The position numbers and the translations under genes were made by a program. A stretch of 64,000 nt of DNA from Brachybacterium endophyticum. GTDB lineage: Bacteria; Actinomycetota; Actinomycetes; Actinomycetales; Dermabacteraceae. Location: NCBI RefSeq assembly GCF_003130585.1, contig NZ_QFKX01000002.1:496001-560000 (forward strand), given 5' to 3'. Under the pieces are notes generated by a model that worked only from the letters and a program-made list of their open reading frames with translations, was not told where the DNA came from and searched no databases. This document shows, piece after piece, positions 1-8,198 of this stretch (position 1 is the first letter of the stretch; the number at the start of each line of letters is the position of its first letter).

Positions 1-345
1 GGCGCCTCGTTCCAGAACCTCGGGGACAACATCCTGGGCCTGGGGCTCGCCGGCCTGTTCTCGGCTCTCTTCGCGATCGCCTGCGCCACGCTCCTCCAGG
101 GCACGGCCCTGGCCATGGTCGTCTCGATCGTCGTGCCGTTCGTGGTCACCATCGCCGGCAACCTGATCGGCGCGCTGGGCTCGCAGACGGTCTCCGACGT
201 GCTGAGGTACGTGGATCTCTCGACGGCGGCCCAGGCGATCGCGACGAACCAGATCGAGGTCTCCAGCATCATGGCCCCCGTGCTGCTCATCGTCCTGCCG
301 TTCATCGCGGGCGCCATCCGCTGGTCGCGCCGCGAGATCGGCTGA
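1..345 (+). CDS. ABC-2 type transporter permease, C-terminal part (5' truncated by window edge)
   Basis: Reading frame 1 is open from the first base to a TGA at 343-345, giving 114 residues of a polytopic membrane protein; the start lies outside the window. There are roughly three hydrophobic segments (about residues 10-40, 40-60 and 90-108 of the fragment), and the chain ends in a basic WSRREIG tail, as ABC-2 type permeases commonly do. The partner ATPase would be expected upstream but cannot be seen. Family assignment rests on hydrophobic pattern and overall look and is moderate. The stop codon lies inside a 17-bp tandem repeat. Confidence 0.6.
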   Translation, partial: GASFQNLGDNILGLGLAGLFSALFAIACATLLQGTALAMVVSIVVPFVVTIAGNLIGALGSQTVSDVLRYVDLSTAAQAIATNQIEVSSIMAPVLLIVLPFIAGAIRWSRREIG

Positions 346-376
346 ACCGCGAGATCGGCTGATCCGCGAGATCGGC
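330..376. repeat. 17-bp tandem repeat (2.8 copies) across the permease stop codon
   Basis: The unit CCGCGAGATCGGCTGAA starts at 330, 347 and 364. The first copy encodes the last residues of the permease and its stop; the second and third copies are non-coding and the third is partial. Confidence 0.8.
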
Positions 377-419
377 CTGGCCGGCCGTGGCTGAACGGGG
401 CTCGGGGCGCCCGCGTCCC

Positions 420-425
420 TAGGAT
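420..425 (+). promoter_or_regulatory. -10 promoter hexamer TAGGAT for the lipoprotein hydrolase
   Basis: TAGGAT matches the actinobacterial TANNNT -10 pattern and lies 40 bases before the chosen start at 466, which has its own AGGAG ribosome binding site at 454-458. No clear -35 element is visible. Confidence 0.4.
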
Positions 426-465
426 GGGCGGGCACCCCGTGCCCCCGATCCCCAGGAGCAGCCCC

Positions 466-2157
466 ATGCAGCGCACCCGTTCGCACCGAGGCGCCCTGCG
501 CGTGCTCGCCGGCGCCGCCGCGACAGCGCTCCTGCTCTCCGGGTGCAGCCTGCTCGACGCCGGCGGCGACGGCGACCAGCCGGGCGGCGGATCGAAGGGA
601 TCGGGATCGAGCAGCGCGAGCGACGGCGCGTCGGCAGGGTCCTCGGCCGGGGCGTCCGGCGACGGGTCGACCCCGCCGCTCGCGGAGCTCGGCACCTCCC
701 ACGCGAAGGACCTGCCCGGGGACCCGGCCGAGAGCTCGGACTACGCCGAGTACTACGACCAGCACGCGGACTGGGGGACCTGTGATCAGGGCGTGCGCGA
801 CGAAGCCGCGATCCCGGGCCTCGAGTGCGCGAGCGTCAAGGTGCCGCGCGCCTGGGACGATCCCGGGGCGGAGGACGTCGAGATCGCGATGGTGCGCCTG
901 CCCGCCACCGGCGACCCCAAGGGGACGCTCATGACCAACCCCGGCGGGCCCGGCAACTCCGGCGTCGACTTCCTCGCCGAGAACGGTGACTACCTGTTCA
1001 ACCAGGAGGTCCGCCGGAACTACGACCTCGTCAGCTTCGACCCCCGCGGGGTCTCCCGGTCCGAGGGCGTGCGCTGCCTCGATGATGAGCAGACCGACGA
1101 GTACCGCGCCGACACCTTCGACGGCGGCACCCCGGAGGGCCTCACGAAGTCCCTGGACTGGATGGAGAAGATCAGCGACGCGTGCGAGAAGAACTCCGGG
1201 GACCTGCTGCCCTACCTCGACACCTACTCCGCGGCGCGCGACATGGACGTGCTGCGCGCGGCCGTGGGCGATGATTCCCTGAACTACATGGGCTTCTCCT
1301 ACGGCACCTACCTCGGCTCGATCTACGCCGACCTCTATCCCGACCGGGTGGGGCGCTTCGTGCTGGACGGCGCGATGGAGCCGAGCCTGACGGCGGACGA
1401 GCTCGTCGCCGGCCAGGCCGAGGGGTTCCAGAAGGCCACCGAATCCTTCGCGAAGTTCTGCACCGAGCGCGAGGACTGCCCGATGGAGTCCTCCTCGCCG
1501 AAGCAGGCCACCAGCGAGCTCAGCGACCTGCTCGACTCGATCTCCGACGAGCCTCTGCCGACGACGGATCCCGATCGCCCGCTCACCGGCGCGCTCGCGG
1601 CTGCGGGCATGCAGATGACCCTGTACAGCAACGACTACTGGAGCCTGGGCGTCGACGCCCTGAAGGACGCGAAGAACGGTGACGGCACCGCGCTGCTGGC
1701 CCTGGCGGACCTCTCGGCCGGCCGTCAGGACGACGGCTCCTACAAGGGCAACGACCTCTTCGCGATCAACGCCGTGAACTGCCTGGACCGCCCGGGGGTG
1801 AAGGACCTGGACTGGCAGAAGAAGGAGAGCAAGCGCCTGCTGAAGGAGTACCCGGCCGCGGGCATGACCGACTACTCGCAGGCCATGTGCGACCTGTGGC
1901 CGGTCAAGCCCCTGCGGGAGCCCGCTCCCGTGCACGCCGAGGGCAGCGGCGAGATCGTGGTGGTGGGCACGACCAGGGATCCGGCGACCCCCTACGCCTG
2001 GTCGAAGAAGCTCGCCAAGGAGCTCGACAACGCCTCGCTCATCACCTTCGACGGCGACGGGCACACCGCCTACGGCCGCAGCGGCGGCTGCGTCGAGCAG
2101 GCCGTGAACGCGTACCTGATCGACGGGACCTCGCCCCAGAAGGGCCTGACCTGCTGA
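466..2157 (+). CDS. Secreted alpha/beta hydrolase lipoprotein, TAP-like (tripeptidyl-aminopeptidase family)
   Basis: A 563-residue exported serine hydrolase predicted to be anchored to the outer face of the membrane by a lipidated cysteine and to trim peptides or small esters. The signal peptide ends in a lipobox LLLSGC with Cys27, followed by a Gly/Ser-rich linker to about residue 75. The fold shows an oxyanion-type NPGGPG loop near 158, the nucleophile elbow GFSYG with Ser278, a DPATP segment with Asp505 and a GDGHTAY segment with His533, in the order expected for this family including its C-terminal TAP domain. I chose ATG 466 over an in-frame ATG at 424 because AGGAG lies 7 bases before it and because the signal peptide then begins directly. 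True substrate is unknown. Confidence 0.85.
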   Translation: MQRTRSHRGALRVLAGAAATALLLSGCSLLDAGGDGDQPGGGSKGSGSSSASDGASAGSSAGASGDGSTPPLAELGTSHAKDLPGDPAESSDYAEYYDQHADWGTCDQGVRDEAAIPGLECASVKVPRAWDDPGAEDVEIAMVRLPATGDPKGTLMTNPGGPGNSGVDFLAENGDYLFNQEVRRNYDLVSFDPRGVSRSEGVRCLDDEQTDEYRADTFDGGTPEGLTKSLDWMEKISDACEKNSGDLLPYLDTYSAARDMDVLRAAVGDDSLNYMGFSYGTYLGSIYADLYPDRVGRFVLDGAMEPSLTADELVAGQAEGFQKATESFAKFCTEREDCPMESSSPKQATSELSDLLDSISDEPLPTTDPDRPLTGALAAAGMQMTLYSNDYWSLGVDALKDAKNGDGTALLALADLSAGRQDDGSYKGNDLFAINAVNCLDRPGVKDLDWQKKESKRLLKEYPAAGMTDYSQAMCDLWPVKPLREPAPVHAEGSGEIVVVGTTRDPATPYAWSKKLAKELDNASLITFDGDGHTAYGRSGGCVEQAVNAYLIDGTSPQKGLTC

Positions 2158-2277
2158 CGGGGGAGTGCGCTGCGCGATGGCCGGCCGGCGCGGCGTGACG
2201 CGTTGCTCACCGATCCGCTTTGCGCCTCCCGGCGCGGGTCTCGTAGAGTAGCCAGGTCCGCGGTGCGCTGCGGACAC

Positions 2278-2350
2278 GCCGCCTTAGCTCAGTCGGTAGA
2301 GCGATTCACTCGTAATGAATAGGTCGCCGGTTCGATTCCGGCAGGCGGCT
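2278..2350 (+). tRNA. tRNA-Thr (anticodon CGT)
   Basis: A full cloverleaf can be drawn: acceptor 2278-2284 with 2343-2349, D arm 2287-2302, anticodon stem 2304-2308 with 2316-2320 and loop CTCGTAA giving anticodon CGT at 2311-2313, and T arm 2326-2342 with TTCGATT loop. The CCA end is not encoded. Confidence 0.95.
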
Positions 2351-2356
2351 CCGGGA

Positions 2357-2396
2357 AACGGCCCCTCACCAGCTTCGATGCTGGGGAGGGGCCGTT
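2357..2396 (+). terminator. Hairpin terminator after tRNA-Thr
   Basis: An 11-bp perfect stem (2357-2367 with 2386-2396) is topped by a second 5-bp stem (2369-2373 with 2380-2384) and loop TTCGAT. There is no long U tract, which is usual for this GC content. Confidence 0.75.
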
Positions 2397-2503
2397 CGTG
2401 TTTGGCCGTGGAGCGCGTCCGTGGCCGGTTCTCGGCCGGCCTCCGGCCGATGCGTGCGAGGGGTGATGTGCAGGAGAGCCGTTCGTCGACCAAGGTGCTT
2501 CGC

Positions 2504-2752
2504 TCAGCCAAGATCGTCGACGTCGACGTCGACGTCGACGAGCCAGCCTTCGAGCGGTTCGTAGACGGTTCCGTCGATCCAGACCGTGACCCAGGTGCGC
2601 TCCTCGTAGGGGGCGCCGTCGCCGTGCGCACGGACGGGGTAGCGGTTTACCGCTCTGCGGAGACCGGTGAGTACTCCGACGGCGGGGTGGCCGGCTCCGT
2701 GAACCGTGATCCTGCGGCCGATGTGTTCGGTCGTCAGTCCCTCGAGCTTCAT
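2504..2752 (-). CDS. Small hypothetical protein with Asp/Val C-terminal repeat
   Basis: An 82-residue protein of unknown function. ATG at 2752 is preceded by GGAG about 7 bases upstream, better than the longer TTG start at 2785. The body looks like a small beta-rich domain (MKLEGLTTEHIGRRI, then WVTVWIDGTVYEPLEGW), and the end is an acidic VDVDVDVDD run produced by four copies of GTCGAC at 2516-2539. It lies between the tRNA-Thr terminator and a small membrane protein on the other strand. Codon use and the ribosome binding site favour a real gene, but I do not recognise the family. Confidence 0.55.
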   Translation of the reverse strand: MKLEGLTTEHIGRRITVHGAGHPAVGVLTGLRRAVNRYPVRAHGDGAPYEERTWVTVWIDGTVYEPLEGWLVDVDVDVDDLG

Positions 2753-2823
2753 CGCGTCTCCGTCGTTCTCGGGGCCTCCACGCAAGCCTGGTCGGCTGAG
2801 TGACGCGCCGGTTTAGTTGTGGT

Positions 2824-2854
2824 TTGACATCAATCATCCGGTCCGCGGTACCGT
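2824..2854 (+). promoter_or_regulatory. Possible promoter upstream of small membrane protein
   Basis: A perfect -35 TTGACA at 2824-2829 is followed, after a somewhat long 19-base spacer, by TACCGT at 2849-2854. It would give a leader of about 75 bases before the start at 2937. Confidence 0.35.
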
Positions 2855-2936
2855 ACCGACCCGTAGACGATCTAACAATGCTTTCGCCGGGCGTCGCGCC
2901 GGTCGTCACGACCGTCCGCGCGAGCGAGGAGGCGTC

Positions 2937-3152
2937 ATGGACGACCACGGTCCGGGCACACCGAACTCAAGGAGGGTCTCGCTCATGGCGACCACAATCA
3001 TCGTCGGGTTGGTGTTCCTCGTGGTTCCCGCTTTCCTGGGGAGCGGCGAGACGTCGGGTGTGGTGCGGCTCGTGTGCGCACTGGCCGCGCTGGTGGTCTT
3101 CGTGCTCGGTGTCCTGCTGGACCGGAGGATGTCTCGCCGCCGGGGCGAATGA
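2937..3152 (+). CDS. Small two-helix membrane protein
   Basis: A 71-residue protein with two predicted membrane helices (about residues 18-35 and 42-60) joined by a short GSGETS loop, a polar N-terminus and a basic RRMSRRRGE tail that should stay in the cytoplasm. ATG 2937 has GAGGAG at 2926-2931 as ribosome binding site. The open frame extends upstream to 2817, but that part has no site and looks non-coding. Function is unknown; it is convergent with the response regulator at 3182. Confidence 0.55.
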   Translation: MDDHGPGTPNSRRVSLMATTIIVGLVFLVVPAFLGSGETSGVVRLVCALAALVVFVLGVLLDRRMSRRRGE

Positions 3153-3181
3153 GCGCATCCGGACCGTCGCCCTGAGACCTC

Positions 3182-3985
3182 TCAGCCGCGTCGGTGCGGC
3201 GCGGAGACCAGTCCCAGTTCGAAGGCGCGCACGGCGACCTGCAGGCGCGAGGAGCAGTCGAGCTTCGTCATCAGAGAGCCGACGTGGGACTTCACCGTGG
3301 ACTCCGACAGGCTGAGGCGTTCGGCGATGCGCGCGTTGGACTCGGCCTCGCAGACCAGCTCGAGAACGTCGCGCTCGCGATCGGTGAGCGAGTACGTCGC
3401 TGCCGCGGCATCCGCGTCCGGGACGGAGTCCGGCCCGGGGGTCAGGGCGGGCAGAGAGCGTGGCGCTCCCGCGGAGTCGGGGGAGACAGCGCTCGCCGTG
3501 CTCGGACTCGGTGCCGGGAGCGATCCGTCCGCCGCGTTCGGTGCCAGGGGGCCCTCGGACCGTTCCTGGGAAGCGGTCTTGGCGAGGTGGGCGGCGAGCT
3601 CCGGGGTGATCATGGTGCCGGCGCGGACGGCTGCCGCGCGTACCGCCGCCGCCAGCGCTGCTGCCGTCGTGGACTTCAGCAGGAAGCCGACGGCGCCGGC
3701 CTGGATCGCGGACGTCACCTGCTCCTCGGTGCCGAAGGTCGTCAGCACCATGACCGCGGGAGCTCCCGGCCGCTCGCAGATCTGCCGGGTCGCGGTGATC
3801 CCGTCGATGCCCGGCAGTACCAGGTCCATGAGCACGACGTCGGGCTGCACCGCCCCGAGGGCCTCGAGAGCGGCCTCGGCGCTGTCCACGGCGCGCTCCA
3901 CGCGCACGTCGTCCTCGCGGGCCAGGTAGCCCTCGAGGGCGGTGCGGACGATGGGGTCGTCGTCGCAGATCAGCACGGTGATCAT
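3182..3985 (-). CDS. NarL/LuxR-family two-component response regulator
   Basis: A 267-residue DNA-binding response regulator that should be phosphorylated by the kinase encoded just upstream. The receiver domain (about 1-125) carries the acidic CDDD patch near the start, phospho-acceptor Asp54 in VLMDLVLPG, and a conserved LTTF. The LuxR-type helix-turn-helix occupies about 198-260 (LTDRERDVLELV, then SESTVKSHVGSLMTKL). The two domains are joined by an unusually long, Pro/Ser/Ala-rich linker of about 65 residues. It lies 52 bases behind the kinase on the same strand, so the pair is probably one transcript. The target may be the secreted-peptide gene at 5427, which is divergent from the kinase; that is inference. 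Confidence 0.9.
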   Translation of the reverse strand: MITVLICDDDPIVRTALEGYLAREDDVRVERAVDSAEAALEALGAVQPDVVLMDLVLPGIDGITATRQICERPGAPAVMVLTTFGTEEQVTSAIQAGAVGFLLKSTTAAALAAAVRAAAVRAGTMITPELAAHLAKTASQERSEGPLAPNAADGSLPAPSPSTASAVSPDSAGAPRSLPALTPGPDSVPDADAAAATYSLTDRERDVLELVCEAESNARIAERLSLSESTVKSHVGSLMTKLDCSSRLQVAVRAFELGLVSAPHRRG

Positions 3986-4037
3986 CGGGGCGGGATCCTC
4001 TCGGGGTGGGGTGAGGGCGGTGCGGTCGGCGCTGTCG

Positions 4038-5321
4038 TCACAGACCCGGTTCCCGGGGCAGTCTGATGCGGGTCAGGAAGATCTCCCCGTCCCGCTGGAC
4101 CTCGAGGGATCCACCGGCGGCCGACAGTCGCTCGCGGAGTCCTCGCAGTCCCACGCCGCCGCTCACGCAGACGACGGGGTCGGCATCGATCGTATTGCGC
4201 ACCAGCAGCTCGACACCATCGGACGTGGATTCGGACATGATCGCGACCGGCCCGGCAGGGTCGGCATGCCGGATCACGTTGGCGACGGCCTCCCACAGGC
4301 AGCGCAGGAGCACCGGGGTGGCCGAGGGCGGCACGGGCTCCTCCGCCTCCGAGATCAGGTTGACCGAGAAATCCGCGGCCTCGAGCCGGTCCCGCGCAGC
4401 CTGCAGGGCGTCATCCCAGCTCGCGGCGTGCACGGGCGATCCGTGGATGCCGTCCTCGAGCGACGTCTCCGTGCGCAGCGACTCCATCAGGCTGCGCAGA
4501 TCGTCGGTGGACAGTCGCGCCGTGCGCGAGATGCGGGCGAAGGCCTCGGCATCCTGCGTCGAGACACCCTTGGCGCGCTGGGCGGTCTCCGCCAGGAGGA
4601 TGACCTCGGTGATCGCCCGGACCCCGGTGTCGTGGAGCTCGCGCGCGATCGCCCGGCGCTGCTCGGCGAGGTCGAAGGCGTGACGTGCGCGCTCGGCGCC
4701 GATGTAGAGGATCATCGAGCGCCACAGGGCCCCGAGAAGATACGCAGCGGCGAGCAGGAAGATCCAGACCAGAGCATTGGCGACCAGATCGGCATTGCTC
4801 TGCGCGGTGCGCTCGGAGGCCACGGTGATCACCGCGGTGTGCCAGAGCCCGATCGCGATGGCCGGGAGCAGACGTCCCGCCCCTGCGCAGGTGGCCAGGG
4901 CGACCGGGGAGACCAGCACGCCGAGCCCGGGCGTGAGCCCGGGGTCGATGAGGGCGGCCGAGAGGATCAGCCCGATGAGGACACCGCCGCTCACGGGTCG
5001 CGCGATCGCCAGACCGCCGCCGAGGCTGAGCCCGACGCCCATCAACGCCGAGGGGATGCCGTAGGGGAGCGTGGAGGGGACGATGAGCACCAGGAGGAAG
5101 AGGGTGATCGCGACGGTGGCACCTGCGCTCACGCGCAGGGAGCCGGGAATGGTCTCCGAGGGCCGGAAGAGGCCACCCAGGGCACGTGACCACAGGGAGC
5201 CTCTCCGATGCTCGGGGCGCCGCGGAGGGGACGTCGGCGAAGGCGCGACGTCCTTCGGCACGGCAGACCCCTGGAAGTTCACTGTGCTCAGCGTAATGTG
5301 CGAGCACGACCGTGGCTCCAT
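4038..5321 (-). CDS. Sensor histidine kinase (HisKA_3 type)
   Basis: A membrane sensor kinase of 427 residues. Several hydrophobic segments in the first half form the sensor region, followed by a dimerisation/phospho-acceptor helix with the ELHD motif (His230 from the chosen start) and a C-terminal ATPase domain with ANVIRHA and a glycine-rich GVGLRGLRERL box. It should phosphorylate the regulator at 3182. The start is uncertain: ATG 5321 is used here, but a GTG further in, before PKDVAP and with AGGGG in front, is a good alternative because the first 20-odd residues look non-coding and may be promoter shared with the divergent peptide gene. Confidence 0.85.
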   Translation of the reverse strand: MEPRSCSHITLSTVNFQGSAVPKDVAPSPTSPPRRPEHRRGSLWSRALGGLFRPSETIPGSLRVSAGATVAITLFLLVLIVPSTLPYGIPSALMGVGLSLGGGLAIARPVSGGVLIGLILSAALIDPGLTPGLGVLVSPVALATCAGAGRLLPAIAIGLWHTAVITVASERTAQSNADLVANALVWIFLLAAAYLLGALWRSMILYIGAERARHAFDLAEQRRAIARELHDTGVRAITEVILLAETAQRAKGVSTQDAEAFARISRTARLSTDDLRSLMESLRTETSLEDGIHGSPVHAASWDDALQAARDRLEAADFSVNLISEAEEPVPPSATPVLLRCLWEAVANVIRHADPAGPVAIMSESTSDGVELLVRNTIDADPVVCVSGGVGLRGLRERLSAAGGSLEVQRDGEIFLTRIRLPREPGL

Positions 5322-5426
5322 CTGCACCCAGATCGGAACGTGAAGTGCAGGGAACGCAGGCGCGGCCCTGGTCGTACGGCCGATCCCGGCCACCCACCCA
5401 TGGAGCTACACCCCAGGAGAACCGTC

Positions 5427-5696
5427 ATGTCTCGTTCGCTGTCCTTCGCCACCCGCCCCCTGACCACCCTTGTCGCCGCCGGTGCACTGCTCGTCGGCTC
5501 CCTGGCGGTGCCCGGTGCCGCCTTCGCGTCCGAGAGCCATGGAGCGGTCATCGCCGACTCGAACCACACAGTCGCCTCGCCTCGCGAGCGAGCGATCGAG
5601 GGCGGTATCGAGGCGTCCGATCCTCTGCACCAGCGGGCCGTCATCTGCTGGATCGCCCCGACCTTCCCCTGGATCTGCAAGCAGCTTCCCCGCTGA
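5427..5696 (+). CDS. Small secreted peptide with two-cysteine C-terminal loop
   Basis: An 89-residue precursor with a clear Sec signal peptide (basic MSRSLSFATR start, hydrophobic core to about residue 28, AFA cleavage site near 34). The mature part is about 55 residues, polar and then ending in a hydrophobic segment in which Cys74 and Cys84 enclose CWIAPTFPWIC, followed by KQLPR. Two cysteines in an exported peptide suggest a disulphide-closed loop with a nearly symmetric CWI...WIC frame. ATG 5427 has AGGAGA at 5415-5420. It is divergent from a two-component system and ends in its own terminator. I do not recognise a family; a signal, bacteriocin-like or surface peptide are all possible, and no modification or export enzymes lie nearby. 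Confidence 0.65.
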   Translation: MSRSLSFATRPLTTLVAAGALLVGSLAVPGAAFASESHGAVIADSNHTVASPRERAIEGGIEASDPLHQRAVICWIAPTFPWICKQLPR

Positions 5697-5774
5697 TCCT
5701 CCGCGGTCCTGATCGGGCCCCGTCCCGCCGCTTTCCGCGGTGGTGTCGGGCTCGGCCGGACTCCGCACCGAACC

Positions 5775-5813
5775 CACCTCGGCCCGGCCGCACATGGCGA
5801 CCGGGCCGAGGTG
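5775..5813 (+). terminator. Strong hairpin terminator after the secreted peptide gene
   Basis: A perfect 13-bp stem, 5775-5787 pairing with 5801-5813, encloses a 13-base loop. It separates the peptide gene from furA. Confidence 0.8.
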
Positions 5814-5856
5814 TGTCAGAAAGATTCGCGGACTCCGTCTGTGCCCGGTCGATTTC

Positions 5857-5869
5857 TGGACCAGGTCCA
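5857..5869. promoter_or_regulatory. Palindromic operator upstream of furA (TGGACC-A-GGTCCA)
   Basis: A perfect 13-base inverted repeat lies 10 bases before the -10 hexamer TAGCCT (5880-5885) of the Fur-family gene. Autoregulation of furA-katA by such a site is known in mycobacteria and streptomycetes; here it is inferred from position. Confidence 0.55.
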
Positions 5870-5879
5870 AAAAGCGTAG

Positions 5880-5885
5880 TAGCCT
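5880..5885 (+). promoter_or_regulatory. -10 hexamer TAGCCT of a probable leaderless furA promoter
   Basis: TAGCCT ends 6 bases before the ATG at 5892 and no ribosome binding site precedes that ATG, so the transcript should begin at or very near the start codon. Confidence 0.5.
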
Positions 5886-5891
5886 GTTCGT

Positions 5892-6356
5892 ATGACGACC
5901 GACCTGGCTGATGACCTGCGCTCTGCGGGTCTTCGCGTCACCGCTCCGCGGCTGGCGACACTAGCGGTTGTCGCCGAGCGTCAGCATGCCGAGGCGGACG
6001 AGATCGCCGCCGCGGTGCGTGAGCGTCTCGGCACGGTCTCGCGTCAGGCCGTCTACGACGTCCTGCATGCGCTCACCGATGCGGGACTGCTGCGGCGCGT
6101 CGCCACCGGCGCGCGTCACGCCGCCCGCTACGAGATCCACCGGCACGACAACCACCACCACATGGTGTGCCGGGTGTGCGGTCGCCTCGAGGACGTGCCC
6201 TGCACGACCGGAGAGGCGCCGTGCTTGACACCGTCGGACGATCTCGGCTTCGACATCGAGGTCGCTGAGGTGCTCTTCCGCGGCGTGTGCTCCGCATGCC
6301 GCACCGCATCGGAACCGGTCGGTGCCCCCCCTCCGGTCGGCGCCGAGGCTTCCTGA
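5892..6356 (+). CDS. furA: Fur-family peroxide/iron-responsive repressor (FurA-like)
   Basis: A 154-residue metal-dependent repressor. The N-terminal winged helix includes [11 protein letters not shown] and [13 protein letters not shown]; the C-terminal dimer domain carries the regulatory [10 protein letters not shown] segment, a CxxC pair at Cys93/Cys96 and a second pair at Cys133/Cys136, the usual structural zinc site. It sits 169 bases before a catalase gene on the same strand, the classic FurA/CatR-KatA arrangement, so it most likely represses the catalase and itself until peroxide oxidises it. The start ATG has no ribosome binding site and lies 6 bases after a -10 hexamer, suggesting leaderless translation. 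Confidence 0.9.
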   Translation: MTTDLADDLRSAGLRVTAPRLATLAVVAERQHAEADEIAAAVRERLGTVSRQAVYDVLHALTDAGLLRRVATGARHAARYEIHRHDNHHHMVCRVCGRLEDVPCTTGEAPCLTPSDDLGFDIEVAEVLFRGVCSACRTASEPVGAPPPVGAEAS

Positions 6357-6525
6357 TAACTGCTGGACAACGCGACATCCGTCAAACACTGCGACGAACT
6401 GCGACGCCCGTCCCGCTCAGCCCGAGCGGGACGGGGCCCACACCCCGAGCGCCTCTGCGGGCGCGACGGGGACGCCCCGCCTCCCGGCGCTCTCGTGCCG
6501 GGACCACGCCCCTGAAGGAGACATC

Positions 6526-8037
6526 GTGACCTCGTTCGACCCCGTTGCCGACCACGATTCGACCAAGCCGTCCACCGCCGACGCCGGCGCACGCCGCGAG
6601 AGCGATGCGAACTCGCTCTCGCTGGGCACCGACGGCCCCCTGATGCTCCACGACGTCGCCCTCGTCGAGAAGCTCGCCCGCTTCGACCGCGAGCGCATCC
6701 CGGAGCGCAGCCCGCACGCGAAGGGCTCCGGCGCCTTCGGCGAGCTCGAGATCACCGAGGACGTCTCGCAGTACACCAAGGCCGGGCTCTTCCAGAAGGG
6801 CGCCAAGACCCCGATGCTGGCGCGGTTCTCGACCGTGGCCGGTGAGCTCGGCTCGCCCGACACCTGGCGTGACGTGCGCGGCTTCGCGCTGAAGTTCTAC
6901 ACCCAGGAGGGCAACTTCGACATCGTCGGCAACAACACGCCGACGTTCTTCGTGCGCGACCCCATGAAGTTCCCCGACTTCATCCACTCCCAGAAGCGCA
7001 CCCCGGATGCCGGTCTGCGTGACAACACGATGCAGTGGGACTTCTGGACGCTCTCGCCCGAGTCGGCGCACCAGGTCACCTACGTCATGGGCGATCGCGG
7101 TCTGCCCAAGACCTGGCGCAACATGAACGGCTACTCCTCGCACACCTACATGTGGGTCAACGAGGCCGGCGAGAAGTTCTGGGTGAAGTACCACTTCCTG
7201 ACCGAGCAGGGCGTCGAGTGCCTGACCAACGAGGAGGCCGGTGAGCTCGCGGGCCTCGACGGCGACTACCACCGTCGCGACCTCTTCAACGCGATCGACG
7301 GCGGCGACTTCCCCTCCTGGCGCGTCGAGGTGCAGATCATGCCCTACGAGGAGGCGAAGACCTACCGCTTCAACCCCTTCGACCTCACCAAGATCTGGTC
7401 GAAGAAGGACTACCCGCGCATCCCCGTCGGTCGCTTCACGCTGAACCGCAACCCGGTGAACCACTTCGCCCAGATCGAGCAGGCCGCGTTCAGCCCCTCG
7501 AACATGGTGCCGGGCACCGGCGTCTCGCCCGACAAGATGCTGCTGGGTCGCGTGTTCTCCTACCCCGACGCGCACCGGAACCGGCTGGGCACGAACTTCA
7601 ACCAGCTGCCGGTGAACCGCACCGTCGTGAAGACCAACTCCTACGACAAGGAGGGGTCGATGGAGTTCTTCCACAGCGGCGATGCGCCGGTGTACGCGCC
7701 GAACTCCTTCGGGCGTGCCTACCAGGACGAGCAGGGCCCGGTCGACAACGGCTGGGAGGCCGACGGCACCCTCGTGCGCGAGGCCTACACGCTGCGCAAG
7801 GACGACGACGACTTCGGCCAGGCCCACACCCTCATCCGTGAGGTCATGGACGAGGGCGAGCGCGAGCGTCTGATCGAGACCGTCGCCGGTGCGCTGGAGA
7901 CCGTGATCGAGCCGGTGCTCTCCAACGCCTTCGAGTACTGGAAGAAGATCGACCAGGAGGTCGGCGAGCGCATCGAGAAGGCCGTGCGCGGCGACCAGGG
8001 CGACCAGGTCCCCGGAGCGGATCCGCTCTCGGAGTGA
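6526..8037 (+). CDS. katA: Monofunctional haem catalase
   Basis: A 503-residue catalase that splits hydrogen peroxide into water and oxygen in the cytoplasm. The distal catalytic His64 is in the [12 protein letters not shown] segment, the catalytic Asn is in [13 protein letters not shown] (136-137), and the proximal haem ligand Tyr346 is in [12 protein letters not shown]. The length matches small-subunit clade catalases. GTG 6526 is chosen because GAAGGAG lies at 6514-6520; the frame is open further upstream, but that stretch has no catalase similarity. It follows furA and is probably controlled by it. A short GC hairpin at 8056-8086 may end transcription. Confidence 0.97.
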   Translation: MTSFDPVADHDSTKPSTADAGARRESDANSLSLGTDGPLMLHDVALVEKLARFDRERIPERSPHAKGSGAFGELEITEDVSQYTKAGLFQKGAKTPMLARFSTVAGELGSPDTWRDVRGFALKFYTQEGNFDIVGNNTPTFFVRDPMKFPDFIHSQKRTPDAGLRDNTMQWDFWTLSPESAHQVTYVMGDRGLPKTWRNMNGYSSHTYMWVNEAGEKFWVKYHFLTEQGVECLTNEEAGELAGLDGDYHRRDLFNAIDGGDFPSWRVEVQIMPYEEAKTYRFNPFDLTKIWSKKDYPRIPVGRFTLNRNPVNHFAQIEQAAFSPSNMVPGTGVSPDKMLLGRVFSYPDAHRNRLGTNFNQLPVNRTVVKTNSYDKEGSMEFFHSGDAPVYAPNSFGRAYQDEQGPVDNGWEADGTLVREAYTLRKDDDDFGQAHTLIREVMDEGERERLIETVAGALETVIEPVLSNAFEYWKKIDQEVGERIEKAVRGDQGDQVPGADPLSE

Positions 8038-8055
8038 TCTGATCCCTCCTCCCGT

Positions 8056-8086
8056 GGCCCGGTGTCGACGCGTTCGGCGCCGGGCC
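8056..8086 (+). terminator. Possible terminator after katA
   Basis: Seven-base arms GGCCCGG (8056-8062) and CCGGGCC (8080-8086) flank a 17-base loop shortly after the katA stop codon. The stem is short, so this is a weak call. Confidence 0.4.
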
Positions 8087-8198
8087 GCGTGCTGTCCAGA
8101 CGCTGTTCGGCGTCGTCAGCAGCTCGGGGGAGGGGCGGTGGATGTGTGGGCGGGCGCGGCCGGGCGAGGGTGTCCTCGGCGTCGCCGGCCGCGGGTCC

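Noticed and set aside
2289-2948. Minus-strand frame across tRNA-Thr containing GIEPATYSL
   Set aside because: This phrase is the well-known spurious translation of a tRNA gene; the frame has no other support.
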